From NCBI GenBank assembly GCA_018899995.1, contig JAHIHE010000023.1, positions 1-21,042 on the forward strand: DNA of 21,042 nt, read 5' to 3'. Of this stretch, positions 13,919 through 19,983 are shown one piece after another. The position numbers and the translations under genes are program-made. The stretch is from Patescibacteria group bacterium. GTDB taxonomy: Bacteria > Patescibacteriota > Minisyncoccia > JAHIHE01. Numbering within the stretch: the stretch's first letter is position 1; each line of letters opens with the position of its first letter. The notes under the pieces are model-generated. The model was not told the origin of the DNA. It made no database searches and saw only the letters and a list, made by a program, of their open reading frames with translations.

Positions 13919-15505
13919 TTATCCTAGTTTTTTCTTCAATAATTCTATTACTATTTTTGGATTAGCCTTGCCTTTAGATATTTTCATCACTTTACCCACT
14001 AAAAATTGCAAAGCCTGCGTTTTTCCCGCCTTATAATCCCCTACCGAACCGGGGTTGTTTTTTATCGCTTCATCAACAGCCAGAGTTAAAGCGTCTTCGC
14101 CGCTTTCTTGCGCCAGACCTTTTTCTTCAATAATATTTGACGGATCTCCGCCAGTTGCGAACATTTCGAACAACACGATTTTGCCAGCGGCCGTGGATAT
14201 TTTTCCTTCATAGACAATTATGACAAATTCGGCAAAATTTTCCGGACTAATTTTATCCGCGAGCCGACAAGCGGAAATATTAGCTTTTGTTTGCGCCAAT
14301 AAATACTGGATATCGCCAATCAAATAATTAGCGGCTAATTTTACCATTTTTAAATACTCCTTGTCTCTTGCGGGCAACTTTTTATCGCGGATCCACGAAT
14401 TTAGCTCCGAAACTGTTTCTTCAAAATACTCCGCGAGTTTTTTATCCGAAATCAAAATCTCAATATCTTGCGCCGGCAATTTATATTCTTCGGCAAATCG
14501 TTTTCGTTTTGCCGCAGGCAGCTCCGGCAATATATCTTCCGCCAAACGCTTGTCATCCGTAGCTTTAGCAAAGAATGACCATTTATCATTTGTCAAATCA
14601 AGCGGCGGCAAATCCGGCTCGGGAAAATAGCGGTAATCATGCGCTTCTTCTTTCGCGCGCTGTGAAAAACTTTTTCCCTTATTTTCATCCCACCCGCGGG
14701 TCTCCTGAATAATTTTTCCGCCGCTTTTCAAAGTCTCCGCCTGCCGTTTTATTTCATATTCAATTGAACGCTCTACCGCTTTAAAAGAGTTGAGGTTTTT
14801 TATTTCAACCTTTGTTCCCAATTCGCCGTTTTTTCCCAATGAAATATTCACTTCGCACCGCATTTGCCCTTTTTCCATCTCCGCGTCGGAAACCCCCAAA
14901 TACCTGAAAATGAGCTGCAGTTCTTGGCAAAATTTTTTCGCTTCCGCCCCCGAAGAAATATCCGGTTCGGTCACTAATTCCATAAGCGGCGCTCCGGCGC
15001 GGTTAAAATCAATAAGCGAATAATCCGCGCCTTGCGGGTGTATTAATTTCCCCGTATCTTCTTCCAAATGAATTCTGGTTATTCTTATTTTTTTTATTTT
15101 TGAATTTTGATTTGCGTTTTTGGTTTTTGGTTTTTGGTTTTTGGTTTTTGTCTCAGATGCTTCGCTATTGCTTACAATTATATTTAAATATCCTTCCTTG
15201 CTCAATGGCTCGTCATATTGGCTTATCTGGTATCCTTTGGGCAGATCCGGATAAAAATAGTTCTTGCGGTCAAATTTGGAAAAATCATTAATTTTACAAT
15301 TTAACGCCATTGCCGTTTTAAGCACCAGTCCCACAGCATTTTTGTTGATTACGGGCAAAGTTCCCGGGTGCCCCAGACAAATCGGACAAATATTGAAGTT
15401 GGGCGTTTTTTCGTCGGGATTGTTTGCGCAGCCGCAAAACATCTTTGAGTCAGTTTTTAATTCAGCATGCGCCTCTATGCCAATTTTAGCAGCGTAATCC
15501 GCCAT
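13919..15505 (-). CDS. gatB: Aspartyl/glutamyl-tRNA amidotransferase subunit B
   Basis: Subunit B of GatCAB, which amidates Glu-tRNA(Gln) and/or Asp-tRNA(Asn); it binds tRNA and activates the mischarged aminoacyl group. 528 residues. It begins MADYAAKIGIEAHAELKTDS with the zinc-type cysteines CGCANNP and CPICLGHPG; KFDRKNYFYPDLPKGYQISQ, IHLEEDTGKL, EIKNLNSFKAVERSI and EPDLPPL are all family hallmarks. The C-terminal Yqey-like domain is complete (LVGKVMKISKGKANP). Two inserts are coded by repeats: SEASETKTKNQKPKTKNANQ at about 113-140, and FFAKATDDKR after TNDKWS. gatA and gatC are not in the window. It is probably the last gene of a minus-strand operon, 14 bases after the hemerythrin-like gene. 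Confidence 0.96.
   Translation of the reverse strand: MADYAAKIGIEAHAELKTDSKMFCGCANNPDEKTPNFNICPICLGHPGTLPVINKNAVGLVLKTAMALNCKINDFSKFDRKNYFYPDLPKGYQISQYDEPLSKEGYLNIIVSNSEASETKTKNQKPKTKNANQNSKIKKIRITRIHLEEDTGKLIHPQGADYSLIDFNRAGAPLMELVTEPDISSGAEAKKFCQELQLIFRYLGVSDAEMEKGQMRCEVNISLGKNGELGTKVEIKNLNSFKAVERSIEYEIKRQAETLKSGGKIIQETRGWDENKGKSFSQRAKEEAHDYRYFPEPDLPPLDLTNDKWSFFAKATDDKRLAEDILPELPAAKRKRFAEEYKLPAQDIEILISDKKLAEYFEETVSELNSWIRDKKLPARDKEYLKMVKLAANYLIGDIQYLLAQTKANISACRLADKISPENFAEFVIIVYEGKISTAAGKIVLFEMFATGGDPSNIIEEKGLAQESGEDALTLAVDEAIKNNPGSVGDYKAGKTQALQFLVGKVMKISKGKANPKIVIELLKKKLG
14552..14579 (-). repeat. Short palindrome in frame in gatB
   Basis: GTCATCC at 14552-14558 and GAATGAC at 14573-14579 (one mismatch) flank GTAGCTTTAGCAAA. 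It encodes FFAKATDD, residues without a counterpart in normal GatB. Confidence 0.5.
15117..15150 (-). repeat. 7-bp tandem repeat in frame in gatB
   Basis: Almost five copies of TTTTTGG on the plus strand (minus: CCAAAAA), coding for the Thr/Lys/Asn/Gln-rich insert. It is followed on the minus strand by AT-rich DNA resembling that after the 7-bp repeat in miaA. Confidence 0.8.
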
Positions 15506-15519
15506 AATTTTAATCTATT

Positions 15520-16089
15520 TTAATCTCGTAAGCGTCTTTCTAAATTCTTGATCGCATTTTTATATCTGTCCGCGTCACCAATATTAGCCATCTCTTCTTC
15601 TATTGCCTCAAAGCTTTTTAAAACATTTTGCTGCTCCTGCCTGTTAAGCATTTTGTTAATCACTGGATAAAGCACGTTTTCCTCATACATCAGATGACTG
15701 CTCAAAAGCGAAATATAGCCGTGAAGATTTTTCAGCACGGTTCTTTTATGAAAAACTTTATAATTCACAGAGTCCTTTAAAAGCGCCGCTAGCTTTCTGA
15801 CATAGACTGCTCCTTCATCGTGTTCATTAATCATCGTCGCGACATTATTCAGCCCCAAGCCGGTAAGAGATCCTTTACGCGCCATAATTTTAAACAAAAC
15901 GCTTTCTTCCTTTCTCCGGTGATAGCGATGGGTAAAATTATTAACTAAGCTTACCGCTTCTTTTAAAATTCCGGGGTCAATCTTTTTTCTTTCTTTTATC
16001 ATTATCGCGCAGGTATTTAATATATTTATGATATCCTTGATGGTTTTATGGTCGGCTTTCAAAACATCGGTTGGCTTTTGGTGGCGCAT
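15520..16089 (-). CDS. Hemerythrin-like domain protein
   Basis: 189 residues, one four-helix hemerythrin-like domain. The metal-ligand pattern is visible: His14 (ADHKTI), His57 with Glu61 (HRRKEE), His90 (NEHDEG), His132 with Glu136 (SHLMYEE), matching H...HxxxE...H...HxxxE. Such proteins bind a di-iron centre that reacts with O2, NO or related species; some act in iron or redox sensing. The C-terminal 30 residues are a helical tail. It has no signal peptide and is cytosolic. It lies between the ThyA-like gene and gatB on the same strand. The start MRHQKP has no clear SD, and a palindrome lies just upstream. Confidence 0.85.
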   Translation of the reverse strand: MRHQKPTDVLKADHKTIKDIINILNTCAIMIKERKKIDPGILKEAVSLVNNFTHRYHRRKEESVLFKIMARKGSLTGLGLNNVATMINEHDEGAVYVRKLAALLKDSVNYKVFHKRTVLKNLHGYISLLSSHLMYEENVLYPVINKMLNRQEQQNVLKSFEAIEEEMANIGDADRYKNAIKNLERRLRD

Positions 16090-16102
16090 GGTTTTAGTGT
16101 TT

Positions 16103-16139
16103 ACCCGCCTAAGTTTTCCAAGGGAAAATTTTGGCGGGT
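16103..16139 (-). repeat. Palindrome between the ThyA-like and hemerythrin-like genes
   Basis: ACCCGCC (16103-16109) and GGCGGGT (16133-16139) are perfect outer arms. The inner arms TAAGTTTTCC and GGAAAATTTT pair with two mismatches around an AAG loop. No T run follows on either strand, so it is a repeat or processing site rather than a terminator. Confidence 0.6.
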
Positions 16140-16162
16140 TAATTAATTATTGTTATATCATT

Positions 16163-17698
16163 TTATTCGCGATAAACAAAATTGTCAAAAAAGTTTCTCC
16201 GCGATTTAATAACGAGCGGCTTATCCTGATTATATTCCAAATTATTTTTTACCGCAATTTCCGCCTTTTCAAGCTCTATTCCCAAATCAAAAGCGTGCGC
16301 TGTTTGTGAAACGGCGTTGGCTGCCAGCAGTTTATTATACATCGCCATGGCCGCTTTTGAAACAACTCCGTCTTGCTTGAATTCTTCCAAAAATTTTCCG
16401 TTGGGTGAATAATGCTTCGCAATAATGTCTTTTTTATCAATAGTGATTATGAAATATCCGCGCGGATCCAAAACGCATTCAAAACTTTTGCCATATTCTT
16501 CAATTATTTTTTCCGCTGCCTGCCATTCATTGTCGTAAATATGGGCGCAGTTGGAAAAAATTGTCAAAGTACCGACTTTATATTCAAGCTTATCGGCAAT
16601 ATATTTTTGAAGGCGCCGAAGTCCGAAAGCGTTTAACGCCCAGCCGGAAAAAATCGCATGACTTCTGAAATAAGCCGTAAGATTTAATTTGCCGCCAAGT
16701 GTAGTTGCTTGAACCAAGCACATACAGGGCGCGCGCGACGCTTTATGGTCAGCGGTCAAATCAAACATCACGGCAATAGCGGCTCTATCAGTCGGATATT
16801 TCTTTAAATACGGAATAACAACTTCTTCCACCTGATTGATTCCTTTGTAATTCCAGAGCCGCTCGCCATAGGTATACACTTCGTCTCCTTTGTCGCCGGA
16901 CATAATATAGCGGCAATATTTTTCAATTTCTTCTTTGCTGACCCGCATGTAGGGAAATATCTGCGGATTAAAAGAATCCTCGTCAGTGACTACGGCCGCG
17001 ATATTGAACAGCTCGCGCACAGAATTTCCGTACCATGTGCTTTGGATCACGCCGAAGCGCCGGATATTCTTTAAAATTTCAAGCCATGCCGGACCGATGA
17101 ACTTATGCCTTACCGCATATACCGTTCCTTCGCTGGGAAAAGACGCTGCCAGTTCGTTTTGGGCATCCGGAAAAATTTGCGGCGCGGAAAACGGCTTTCC
17201 TGCCGGTTTATACGCTTTAATTTTTTCCAAAATTTTTTGAGCATCATTAATACCAATAAGATTTTCGCACCTGACATTTTTTCTCACTATTTCAATCGCT
17301 TCCAAAGGAATCTCTTTCTGAATTGCGGCAAAGTCATGGCCAATGATGTTGTTATTTTTATCCGTTCCTTTTTCAAAAAAATCCAACAATGCCTTGCCGC
17401 TGCCGGATAATTCTGTTCCGCAAATAATAAGATAACGGATATTGGGATTGGTAAGAATATTTCGCAAAATGAAATTTATTCCTTCCTTGGAATATAATTG
17501 CCCCACCACGGAAAAAAGATTGGAATCAATTTTATCCGCAATTGATTTTGCCGGCGTCCAAAGAGTGACAATCGCGACTTCGCTTTTCGGATTCCCGTAA
17601 ATCAAGTTATCTTTGAAGTACACCGGCCATTTTGTTTCGTCTGAACACGCAGAACTATTTGGTTTTTGAGGATCGCTCATATTTTTTAACCCACTCAT
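16163..17698 (-). CDS. Thymidylate synthase-like protein with N-terminal MtrA-like (DUF4346) domain
   Basis: 511 residues in two parts. Residues about 40-155 (VAIVTLWTPAK, ILTNPNIRYLIICGTELSGS, IIGHDF) resemble the methyltransferase subunit A family (MtrA/DUF4346). Residues 190-400 resemble thymidylate synthase of the short archaeal type: YTYGERL, the presumed nucleophile Cys325 in SRAPCMCLVQ, then FRSHAIFSGWALNAFGL, matching the RSxDxFxGxPxN dUMP/folate motif. At that motif the Asp (E. coli Asp169) is Ala348, while Arg345 and Asn356 remain. It may methylate dUMP with an unusual methyl donor; this is inferred. It overlaps the Nudix gene by 44 bases from the first ATG, or 26 if it starts at the ATG at 17680. 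Confidence 0.75.
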   Translation of the reverse strand: MSGLKNMSDPQKPNSSACSDETKWPVYFKDNLIYGNPKSEVAIVTLWTPAKSIADKIDSNLFSVVGQLYSKEGINFILRNILTNPNIRYLIICGTELSGSGKALLDFFEKGTDKNNNIIGHDFAAIQKEIPLEAIEIVRKNVRCENLIGINDAQKILEKIKAYKPAGKPFSAPQIFPDAQNELAASFPSEGTVYAVRHKFIGPAWLEILKNIRRFGVIQSTWYGNSVRELFNIAAVVTDEDSFNPQIFPYMRVSKEEIEKYCRYIMSGDKGDEVYTYGERLWNYKGINQVEEVVIPYLKKYPTDRAAIAVMFDLTADHKASRAPCMCLVQATTLGGKLNLTAYFRSHAIFSGWALNAFGLRRLQKYIADKLEYKVGTLTIFSNCAHIYDNEWQAAEKIIEEYGKSFECVLDPRGYFIITIDKKDIIAKHYSPNGKFLEEFKQDGVVSKAAMAMYNKLLAANAVSQTAHAFDLGIELEKAEIAVKNNLEYNQDKPLVIKSRRNFFDNFVYRE

Positions 17699-18179
17699 TA
17701 ATCTTTGAAATAGTTAAAATGAAATTTTTATGCACCTTTAGTTTCTTTCTGGTAATTTCGGATGGTTTAACCCATAAATAATCTTTGATATCATACTTTC
17801 TTTCCAACGCCTCTTGCGATCTTTTCAAAATTATTTTTCCGCCTCGTGGAAATTTCGCGGCATAGGTCTCGACCAGAATAAAAATTCCATATTTTTTGTA
17901 AGGGTTATCACCCTCCGCGTAAGAAATCCTCGTATCAATCAATCGCGCCTTATTTTTGTCAATTTTAATTCCAATTTCTTCTTTCGTCTCCCGAATGGCC
18001 GCGTCCAAAAATTGCTCCTTGTTTTTGTAATCAACTTCTCCGCCCGGGACCGTCCAGATGTCATAATTATTTTTCTCGCGCGTTAAAAGGATATCACCTT
18101 TGTCGTTTACTAATACCAGCGAGGCGATAAAATACGCCTTTTGCGCCGGAAAATCAAGTTTTTGCAATTTCTTTTTCAT
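17655..18179 (-). CDS. Nudix hydrolase
   Basis: 174 residues with a Nudix box VPGGEVDYKNKEQFLDAAIR then ETKEEIGI. The REUxEExGU core is intact, with two extra residues between the Gly and the first Glu. The family cleaves nucleoside diphosphates linked to other groups. The neighbouring ThyA-like gene, with which it overlaps, suggests a pyrimidine (deoxy)nucleotide substrate, but the sequence alone does not say so. The start ATG is 6 bases after a -10 box, implying a leaderless mRNA. It is the first gene of the probable minus-strand operon ending with gatB. Confidence 0.88.
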   Translation of the reverse strand: MKKKLQKLDFPAQKAYFIASLVLVNDKGDILLTREKNNYDIWTVPGGEVDYKNKEQFLDAAIRETKEEIGIKIDKNKARLIDTRISYAEGDNPYKKYGIFILVETYAAKFPRGGKIILKRSQEALERKYDIKDYLWVKPSEITRKKLKVHKNFILTISKINEWVKKYERSSKTK

Positions 18180-18185
18180 TACTTT

Positions 18186-18214
18186 AATCTACCATAATTA
18201 AGGTTTTTTTTCAA
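18186..18214 (-). promoter_or_regulatory. Promoter of the first Nudix gene (leaderless)
   Basis: TTGAAA (18209-18214), 17 bases, TAGATT (18186-18191); the ATG at 18179 follows after 6 bases. The 36-base segment 18181-18216 recurs at 19870-19905 with five mismatches. Confidence 0.5.
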
Positions 18215-18233
18215 ATGGAAAAAGGGGGGCAAT

Positions 18234-18267
18234 AAAAAAAGAGAGGCAGTTATAGTTTGTCCTCTCT
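18234..18267 (-). terminator. Terminator of the second Nudix gene
   Basis: On the minus strand AGAGAGG and CCTCTCT flank a 14-base loop and a T run follows (A run 18234-18240 on the plus strand). It overlaps the stop codon. Confidence 0.75.
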
Positions 18268-18823
18268 AAAATCTGCTCCGAACATTGAGCATTCTATAAA
18301 GTTCCAATAGTTTTTTAGCATAGTTGGGATAGATTTTAATATCCCATGCATTTATTTCCTCTATTGAACTCGGAAGAGACGTCGCCTTATAATCTACAAT
18401 CATGCAACCCTTCTCTGGCACCTTGTTTAATTGAATATCTTTCTTCCACCATATATCTGAATATCCATAGGACAGTATAATAAGTCCAATTCCTTTATAA
18501 GGATCGTACTCTTTGGTGGGATAGATAAACTGTGGCTCGCCTATAAGAACCAACCTTTTCGGGTCTAATTCAATCCCTACTTCTTCATAGACTTCCGCAA
18601 CCGCTGCATCGCGCGGCATTTGCCCTTTGCGAACCTTTGTTTCTCCGCCCGGTGGTGTCCAGATTTTAATATCTTTTTTGGCTCTGTCTTCTGAAAGGGT
18701 TAACAGAATTTTCCCTGTTATATCCACAAGAGTAACATTGGCAAATATATAAAATGCCGATGCGGGATATTCTTGCTTACCGAACACTGGTTCTAAACTT
18801 CTAAATATTGGTTTATCTGTCGT
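18266..18823 (-). CDS. Nudix hydrolase with apparent ACG start
   Basis: About 185 residues. The Nudix region is PPGGETKVRKGQMPRDAAVA then EVYEEVGI; the Arg of REUxEE is Ala here, so the box is slightly degenerate but keeps the metal-binding EExG glutamates. A perfect SD (AGGAGG, 18831-18836 on the minus strand) sits 7 bases before an ACG codon at 18821-18823, exactly where ATG is expected; the product would begin (M)TDKPIFRSLEPVFGK. No ATG, GTG or TTG lies at the right distance. An upstream TTG frame (18892) exists but falls inside the promoter and would code through the SD. Either ACG is used, or the start codon mutated, or the base is a sequencing error. Confidence 0.7.
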   Translation of the reverse strand, partial: TTDKPIFRSLEPVFGKQEYPASAFYIFANVTLVDITGKILLTLSEDRAKKDIKIWTPPGGETKVRKGQMPRDAAVAEVYEEVGIELDPKRLVLIGEPQFIYPTKEYDPYKGIGLIILSYGYSDIWWKKDIQLNKVPEKGCMIVDYKATSLPSSIEEINAWDIKIYPNYAKKLLELYRMLNVRSRF

Positions 18824-18879
18824 TTCTATTCCTCCTAATTTTGTGTACAAAAAAACTTTTACAAGCCTTTTCTGTCTAA

Positions 18880-18908
18880 ATCTTACTCTCAAATCTTAAT
18901 TATGTCAA
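18880..18908 (-). promoter_or_regulatory. Promoter of the second Nudix gene
   Basis: TTGACA (18903-18908), 17 bases, TAAGAT (18880-18885). It lies within the 3' end of the deaminase remnant. Transcription near 18873 gives a leader of about 50 bases ending in the perfect SD. Confidence 0.55.
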
Positions 18909-18969
18909 CCCTCTTGCTTGCCATCACGCATTCGCCGTCAAAACAAAAATTGTCGTTAAACCTTGCCAT
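18889..18969 (-). pseudogene. Duplicated C-terminal end of a dCMP deaminase gene
   Basis: A 26-codon frame starting ATG at 18967-18969 ends FDGECVMASKRVDIIKI and a stop. The full deaminase gene at the right edge ends FDGERVMASRGVDIVKI. The DNA is also clearly alike (18901-18944 against 19996-20041). The upstream part of the deaminase is missing and replaced by the 39-bp repeat, which supplies the ATG (MARFNDN). It looks like the leftover of a duplication or replacement; a translated micropeptide is less likely. Confidence 0.65.
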
Positions 18970-18988
18970 GGCTTTTATTTTACGACAA
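18950..18988 (+). repeat. 39-bp repeat with terminal inverted repeats, copy 1
   Basis: Begins TTGTCGT and ends ACGACAA, with AACCTTGCCATGGC in the centre. A second copy of exactly the same length lies at 19702-19740; the pair flanks the PaaX/Cas2-like gene. Copy 1 ends 8 bases before that gene's -10 box. Confidence 0.8.
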
Positions 18989-18993
18989 ATCTA

Positions 18994-19002
18994 TGCTATA
19001 AT
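18994..19002 (+). promoter_or_regulatory. Extended -10 promoter of the PaaX/Cas2-like gene
   Basis: TGCTATAAT is a perfect extended -10 (TGn plus TATAAT at 18997-19002). The -35 region is poor and falls inside the 39-bp repeat, so an activator or repressor binding there is plausible. Confidence 0.6.
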
Positions 19003-19050
19003 TATACTGTAACAATGACAATGAATAACTAAAAAATATTATCAAAATGA

Positions 19051-19632
19051 ATGGCTATGAAGAAATACAAATACTATTTTAAAAAACCGAGGTCGGAAAT
19101 TGTAAAAGACGTTTTTTATTGGCTGATGGTTGCTGGAATGATTTCACTTGCCGCCACTTCGCCTTGTTTCATAAAAAATTTGTTTAACCAACATCAAAAA
19201 TGGAAAAAATACCCTAAAAAGAAAATATTCGATACTTTTTATAATCTTAAAAGACAAGGGTTCATAGAGATACAAAAGTATGATCATCAAATTTATATTT
19301 CTTTAACCGATGAAGGAAAAAAGAAAGCTAATTGGTTGCAAATTGACAGTCTAAAAATAAACAAGCCCAAGAAATGGGATAGAAAATGGCGAATCGTAAT
19401 ATTTGACATCGCCCAACTTAAAAAGATTTATCGAGAAGCATTTAGGGGAAAACTAAAAGAATTGGGATTTTACCAGCTTCAAAAAAGTACTTGGATTCAT
19501 CCTTTTGATTGCCGGCCAGAAATCGAATTACTAAAAGATTTTTTTGGATTTACAGAAAGTGAGTTAAGATTAATAGTAGCTGCTGATATCGGCAACGATT
19601 CAAAATTAAAAAAGATTTTTAAATTGGACTGA
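19051..19632 (+). CDS. PaaX-like regulator with Cas2-like domain
   Basis: 193 residues. N-terminal part: a basic start, a hydrophobic segment (FYWLMVAGMISLAATSPCFI, about residues 22-41), then a winged-helix-like stretch ending FYNLKRQGFIEIQKYDHQIY. The C-terminal domain from KWRIVIFDIAQLKKIYREAF through LKELGFYQLQKSTWIHPFDC matches the ferredoxin-like fold shared by PaaX repressors and Cas2. This architecture is common in Patescibacteria and is usually annotated as a Cas2 or PaaX protein without CRISPR loci. No CRISPR array or other cas gene is present, so a CRISPR role is not supported. The hydrophobic segment may anchor it to the membrane or pack in the wHTH core. The start could also be the ATG two codons later; there is no SD. 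Confidence 0.75.
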   Translation: MAMKKYKYYFKKPRSEIVKDVFYWLMVAGMISLAATSPCFIKNLFNQHQKWKKYPKKKIFDTFYNLKRQGFIEIQKYDHQIYISLTDEGKKKANWLQIDSLKINKPKKWDRKWRIVIFDIAQLKKIYREAFRGKLKELGFYQLQKSTWIHPFDCRPEIELLKDFFGFTESELRLIVAADIGNDSKLKKIFKLD

Positions 19633-19663
19633 TTGGTGGTCGAATTGACACCAACCCATAAAC

Positions 19664-19700
19664 AACAGCTATGCATAATATATGAATCGCTGTTTTATTT
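19664..19700 (+). terminator. Possible terminator of the PaaX/Cas2-like gene
   Basis: AACAGC (19664-19669) and GCTGTT (19689-19694) form a 6-bp stem around an AT-rich palindromic loop, followed by TTATTTATT. A second short hairpin (TTGGTG with CACCAA, 19633-19653) precedes it. Confidence 0.35.
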
Positions 19701-19701
19701 A

Positions 19702-19740
19702 TTGTCGTAGAACCTTGCCATGGCGTTTTTATTACGACAA
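19702..19740 (+). repeat. 39-bp repeat with terminal inverted repeats, copy 2
   Basis: Same ends (TTGTCGT and ACGACAA) and same core as copy 1, differing at a few positions. A CATAAT box follows 9 bases later, mirroring the TATAAT after copy 1. No gene follows on the plus strand; 19633-19983 is otherwise noncoding and holds this repeat, the promoter-like duplicate and terminator-like hairpins. Confidence 0.8.
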
Positions 19741-19787
19741 AAAATTATTCATAATTTTATAAATAACGATGTTGAAATTTTTAAAAT

Positions 19788-19868
19788 AAAAACGGCTAAG
19801 AATTTTTTCTTGAACCGCTGATTTTTTATAACATTTTTATCCGCCTAAAATTATTGTGCGAGAAATTC
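19788..19868 (-). ncRNA. Candidate short transcript (about 80 nt)
   Basis: A minus-strand promoter-like pair (TTGAAA 19898-19903, 17 bases, TAAATT 19875-19880) is followed about 55 bases later by a hairpin (CGGTTCAAGAA and TTCTTAGCCG on the minus strand) and a T run. Between them is AGGCGG followed by ATGTTATAA, a two-codon frame. No coding gene fits, so a small RNA or a relic leader is possible. Confidence 0.25.
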
Positions 19869-19869
19869 T

Positions 19870-19905
19870 ACTTTAATTTAGCACATTTAAGGTTTTTTTT
19901 CAAAT
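19870..19905 (-). repeat. Duplicate of the first Nudix promoter segment
   Basis: This 36-base block matches 18181-18216 at 31 positions, including an uninterrupted TTAAGGTTTTTTTTCAAAT. Both carry TTGAAA and a -10-like hexamer 17 bases apart on the minus strand. Confidence 0.7.
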
Positions 19906-19925
19906 AAAAATTGCGGTTAAATAAT

Positions 19926-19960
19926 AAGACTTTCCGCTTTAATAAAAAGGTCTTTTTTTT
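19926..19960 (+). terminator. Terminator, strongest on the plus strand
   Basis: AAGACTTT (19926-19933) pairs with AAGGTCTT (19947-19954), one wobble, followed by T to 19960. On the minus strand the same hairpin is followed only by TATTATTT, so it may also weakly end the deaminase fusion transcript. Confidence 0.55.
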
Positions 19961-19983
19961 ATTTTGTGGAATTGGGTGAAGGG

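Noticed and set aside
18824..18892. TTG start for the second Nudix gene
   Set aside because: The TTG falls inside the -35/-10 region and the frame would translate the perfect SD; no SD precedes it.
19051..19632. Cas2 of a CRISPR-Cas system
   Set aside because: The C-terminal fold is Cas2-like, but the protein has a PaaX-type N-terminal part, there is no cas1 or other cas gene, and no spaced direct-repeat array is in the window; the two 39-bp copies are about 700 bases apart.
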